A stretch of DNA of 64,000 nt, from assembly GCF_005405305.1 (NCBI RefSeq), contig NZ_BJDU01000001.1, positions 308,791 through 372,790 on the forward strand, given 5' to 3'. The position numbers were made by a program, and so were the translations under genes. Below are positions 61,757 to 64,000 of this stretch, in pieces; the stretch's first letter is position 1; every line of letters starts with the position of its first letter. The notes under the pieces were generated by a model. It was not told where the DNA came from. It saw nothing but the letters and a program-made list of their open reading frames with translations, and made no database searches. The stretch comes from Companilactobacillus formosensis (GTDB lineage Bacteria > Bacillota > Bacilli > Lactobacillales > Lactobacillaceae).

Positions 61757-61896
61757 AATAAGCGCTCCTTTTTCTTTAAGCCTTGATTGTAATATGTTTT
61801 TTATTATAATAAAAGTTTTTTATTATAAAATTTGAAATAATTTCCTCAAATTATAATTACATGATATAATCAGTCTTACTAAAAAGGAGGCGTAAA

Positions 61897-62142
61897 ATGC
61901 TCACATTAATGGCGGCCAGCTCAAGTAGCTCGGCACCTTTATTAATTGCTATTGGAGTGGCAATTTTAGTTATTATTTGGTTATTTATCAAAACTGGAAT
62001 TGCTTTACTTCATCATCCAATAATTGGAATTATCTTGATTCTTTTAGGGGTATTAGGATTATGGAACTACTTGATTATTGGTATTGGGGTAATTGTAGGT
62101 GGGATAGTTTTCTTAGTCATATCACAATTCTTTAATAATTAA
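61897..62142 (+). CDS. Small two-helix membrane protein
   Basis: An 81-residue hydrophobic protein with a Ser-rich N-terminus (MAASSSSSAP). The first long helix is near residues 14-36. A HHP turn follows, with one or two further helices (IIGIILILLGVLGLWNY, then LIIGIGVIVGGIVFLVI). ATG 61897 follows AAGGAGG, and a perfect TATAAT is at 61865-61870. I do not recognise a function. It has its own terminator. Confidence 0.75.
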   Translation: MLTLMAASSSSSAPLLIAIGVAILVIIWLFIKTGIALLHHPIIGIILILLGVLGLWNYLIIGIGVIVGGIVFLVISQFFNN

Positions 62143-62146
62143 TCTG

Positions 62147-62174
62147 AAGCAGGACAATTTGTCCTGCTTTTTTT
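62147..62174 (+). terminator. Terminator after the small membrane protein gene
   Basis: AAGCAGGACA and TGTCCTGCTT pair around a short loop, followed by a run of T. Confidence 0.93.
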
Positions 62175-62234
62175 AATCAAAAAAATATCGTTTATAAATA
62201 CTTAAATCTATATTAAAGATATGAAGGTGAAAAA

Positions 62235-63164
62235 ATGTTAACGATATTAATTGGTTTGATAATTGGAATTGGTTTGCCAATCCAAACAAGTATTAATTCT
62301 CGACTAAAAATTTCAGTGGGATCGCCCTTTGTAGCTTCGTTGATATCATTCTCATTAGGAACATTGTTTTTGGCACTTATTACGATATTTATTGATAAGT
62401 CGTTATTCTTCCCTTTAACTCTATTTGAAAGAGAACCAGTTTGGCTATGGTTAGGCGGCTTGTTAGGAGTGATTTATTTAACATCCAATATTCTTTTATT
62501 TCCTAAACTCGGTAGTGTGCAGACCGTAATAATGCCAATTTTAGGGCAGATAATTATGGGGTTAATAATTGATAACTTTGGACTGTTTGGTTCACTAGTT
62601 AAGCCATTGAAATGGAATAGAGTTGTTGGAGCAATATTGGTAATTGTTGGTGTAATTGGAGCAGTATCCATCAACCAAATCATTGCGTATCGTCATAAGC
62701 AATTTTTACCTGATAAATCAGATAATCTTTGGTTCTATCGTTTAATTGGAATAGTGGTGGGGATGTTTAGTGCTACGCAAACTGCTATTAATGGTCATTT
62801 AGGAATAGTTTTAAATTCTTCAGTTAAAGCAGCTTTTGTTTCGTTTTTTGTCGGCACAATTTCTCTGATTGTTATCGTTACAATAATTCATCCACATTTA
62901 AATTTTCAAAGAAGTAAAGAGACTCCTTGGTGGATCTGGTTAGGTGGATTTATTGGCGCACTATTTGTCTTAGGAAATGTTTATTTGGTCCCCAAGATTG
63001 GGACAGGATTAGCAGTAGTGATTGTATTGGTTGGATTGATTATTGGTAGTTTATTGATAGATCAATTTGGTTGGCTTAATTCAAATAAGAATCCCATTGC
63101 TTTTGCTCAAATAGTTAGTTTATTAATTATGATTTTTGGTGTAATTATCATCCGACTTTTATAA
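62235..63164 (+). CDS. DMT transporter, tandem DUF606/YdcZ type
   Basis: Ten predicted helices in two homologous halves. The first half has LIGLIIGIGLPIQTSINSRL and the second IGIVVGMFSATQTAINGHLG. Each half later repeats WLWLGGLLGVIYL or WIWLGGFIGALFV, followed by LGSVQTV- or IGTGLAV-type turns. This tandem DUF606 arrangement is seen in some Gram-positive permeases, where single-domain pairs also exist. The substrate is unknown. ATG 62235 follows GAAGGTG. No clear terminator follows. Confidence 0.88.
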   Translation: MLTILIGLIIGIGLPIQTSINSRLKISVGSPFVASLISFSLGTLFLALITIFIDKSLFFPLTLFEREPVWLWLGGLLGVIYLTSNILLFPKLGSVQTVIMPILGQIIMGLIIDNFGLFGSLVKPLKWNRVVGAILVIVGVIGAVSINQIIAYRHKQFLPDKSDNLWFYRLIGIVVGMFSATQTAINGHLGIVLNSSVKAAFVSFFVGTISLIVIVTIIHPHLNFQRSKETPWWIWLGGFIGALFVLGNVYLVPKIGTGLAVVIVLVGLIIGSLLIDQFGWLNSNKNPIAFAQIVSLLIMIFGVIIIRLL

Positions 63165-63221
63165 GTAACAAGTTAAAAAGTTAACAAGAAAGATTATTTG
63201 ATTTTTTATCAAAAGTATTCG

Positions 63222-63236
63222 ATGATAGCGTTTACA
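63222..63236 (+). promoter_or_regulatory. CcpA cre site before pyruvate oxidase gene
   Basis: ATGATAGCGTTTACA matches the cre consensus with one mismatch. A possible promoter, TTGATT (63198-63203) and GATGAT (63221-63226) with a 17-base spacer, overlaps it. Carbon-catabolite control of pox genes is known in Lactobacillus plantarum. Confidence 0.7.
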
Positions 63237-63280
63237 AGGGTAGACGATAAACCTATTTAAAAAAGAGGGAAAGTGTAATT

Positions 63281-64000
63281 ATGACAAAAATGATAGCTGG
63301 ACAAGCTTTAGTAAAAGTTCTTGAAGATTGGGGCGTCGACCATATTTATGGTGTACCTGGCGGTTCTATCAATCATACTGTTGAAGGTCTATATTTAGAA
63401 AAAGATAAAATTAAATATATTCAGGTTCGTCATGAAGAAGTCGGTGCTATTGCTGCTTCATCCGATGCTAAATTTACTGGAAAAATTGGTGTTGCTTTTG
63501 GTTCAGCAGGTCCTGGTGCCACTCATCTATTTAATGGTTTGTATGATGCCAAGATGGATCATGTTCCCGTATTAGCTTTGGTAGGACAAGTTCCTCAAGA
63601 AAACATGAATACTAATTATTTCCAAGAAATGGATGAAGGACCTATGTTTGAGGATGTGGCAGTCTACAATCGTACCGTCACGACCTCTGAACAAATTCCT
63701 TACGTAATCAATCAAGCAATTCGTGAAGCTTATCGTCAAAATGGTGTAGCGGTAGTTATTTTGCCTGAGAATTTGACGACTGAAGAAATTGACTATGTAC
63801 CTGCTAAAACTCCAAAAATTGTTAAAAATAATTACTCACAAAAAATTGATCAAAAAGATATCGACAATACTTTGAAACTTCTCAAGGAAGCTAAGCATCC
63901 ACTAGTTTATGCTGGTCGTGGTTTGTTAGGAGCAAAAGAAGTTTTGACTAAGTTTTCGGAACAGTTCAATATTCCAGTGATGAATACCGTTCCAGCAACT
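63281..64000 (+). CDS. pox: Pyruvate oxidase, N-terminal part
   Basis: ThDP- and FAD-dependent enzyme that turns pyruvate, phosphate and oxygen into acetyl phosphate, CO2 and hydrogen peroxide. The first 240 residues are in the window and the frame is open at the edge. WGVDHIYGVPGGSINHTVEG, the catalytic glutamate in QVRHEEVGAIAASSDAK and GSAGPGATHLFNGLYDAKMDHVP are typical of lactobacillal pyruvate oxidases, though other ThDP enzymes such as acetolactate synthase share the fold. ATG 63281 follows AGAGGGAAAG. Confidence 0.9.
   Translation, partial: MTKMIAGQALVKVLEDWGVDHIYGVPGGSINHTVEGLYLEKDKIKYIQVRHEEVGAIAASSDAKFTGKIGVAFGSAGPGATHLFNGLYDAKMDHVPVLALVGQVPQENMNTNYFQEMDEGPMFEDVAVYNRTVTTSEQIPYVINQAIREAYRQNGVAVVILPENLTTEEIDYVPAKTPKIVKNNYSQKIDQKDIDNTLKLLKEAKHPLVYAGRGLLGAKEVLTKFSEQFNIPVMNTVPAT

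Overview
The window is AT-rich DNA with Shine-Dalgarno-led, tightly packed genes and frequent GTG/TTG starts. It reads as a chromosomal segment of a low-GC Gram-positive bacterium in Lactobacillaceae. The evidence is the spc/alpha ribosomal operon followed by ecfA1-ecfA2-ecfT-truA-rplM-rpsI, an L13 leader, a T-box, surface proteins with SLAP, MucBP, L-type lectin and WxL domains, CcpA cre sites, and a pyruvate oxidase. A Companilactobacillus (alimentarius/farciminis group) origin is my best guess, with low confidence. I see no rRNA, tRNA, CRISPR array, transposase or phage gene.

Layout. (1) 1-13.1 kb: the end of rpsQ, then rplN-rplX-rplE-rpsN-rpsH-rplF-rplR-rpsE-rpmD-rplO-secY-adk-infA-rpmJ-rpsM-rpsK-rpoA-rplQ, a structured L17-downstream RNA, the ECF transporter energizing module, truA, and an L13 leader with rplM-rpsI. 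(2) 13.1-19.8 kb: small hypothetical genes, a GNAT acetyltransferase, a large secreted SLAP/MucBP protein, a DUF218 membrane protein, a Cof-type HAD phosphatase and a macrodomain protein. (3) 19.8-22.2 kb: a T-box (probably tRNA-Trp) leader controlling only trpB-trpA. (4) 22.2-28.6 kb: a 5-oxoprolinase operon (pxpB-pxpC-biotin carrier-biotin carboxylase-pxpA-NRAMP-like permease) that converges on birA. (5) 28.6-32.8 kb: a sugar locus (GPH symporter, clan GH-A-like glycosidase, LacI repressor) with two palindromic operators and a cre site. (6) 32.8-37.8 kb: a lectin/WxL surface protein with a problematic start codon, then an ABC exporter with a MarR regulator that has a His/Met-rich tail and paired inverted operators. 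(7) 37.8-45 kb: a cysteine-free second S14 gene behind a Zur-box-like palindrome, a YfcC carrier with a perfect cre, a GH65 phosphorylase, and fumC plus fumarate reductase. (8) 45-49.7 kb: HAD phosphatase, DeoR regulator, PTS EIIBC, esterase and AraC regulator. (9) 49.7-55.5 kb: the threonine pathway (thrC-thrB divergent from hom-aspartokinase) and an aldo/keto reductase. (10) 55.6-61.1 kb: a complete 2-aminoethylphosphonate uptake and degradation operon (phnD-C-E-E-X-W). (11) 61.1-64 kb: a PAP2 phosphatase, a small membrane protein, a double-length DMT transporter and the start of a pyruvate oxidase gene cut by the window edge.

The accessory half looks like nutrient scavenging and redox balancing. 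It covers phosphonate as a P source, oxoproline recycling, imported glycosides, the fumarate electron sink and pyruvate oxidase, with several promoters carrying recognisable operators. All functional calls come from reading motifs and context; no database search was run.
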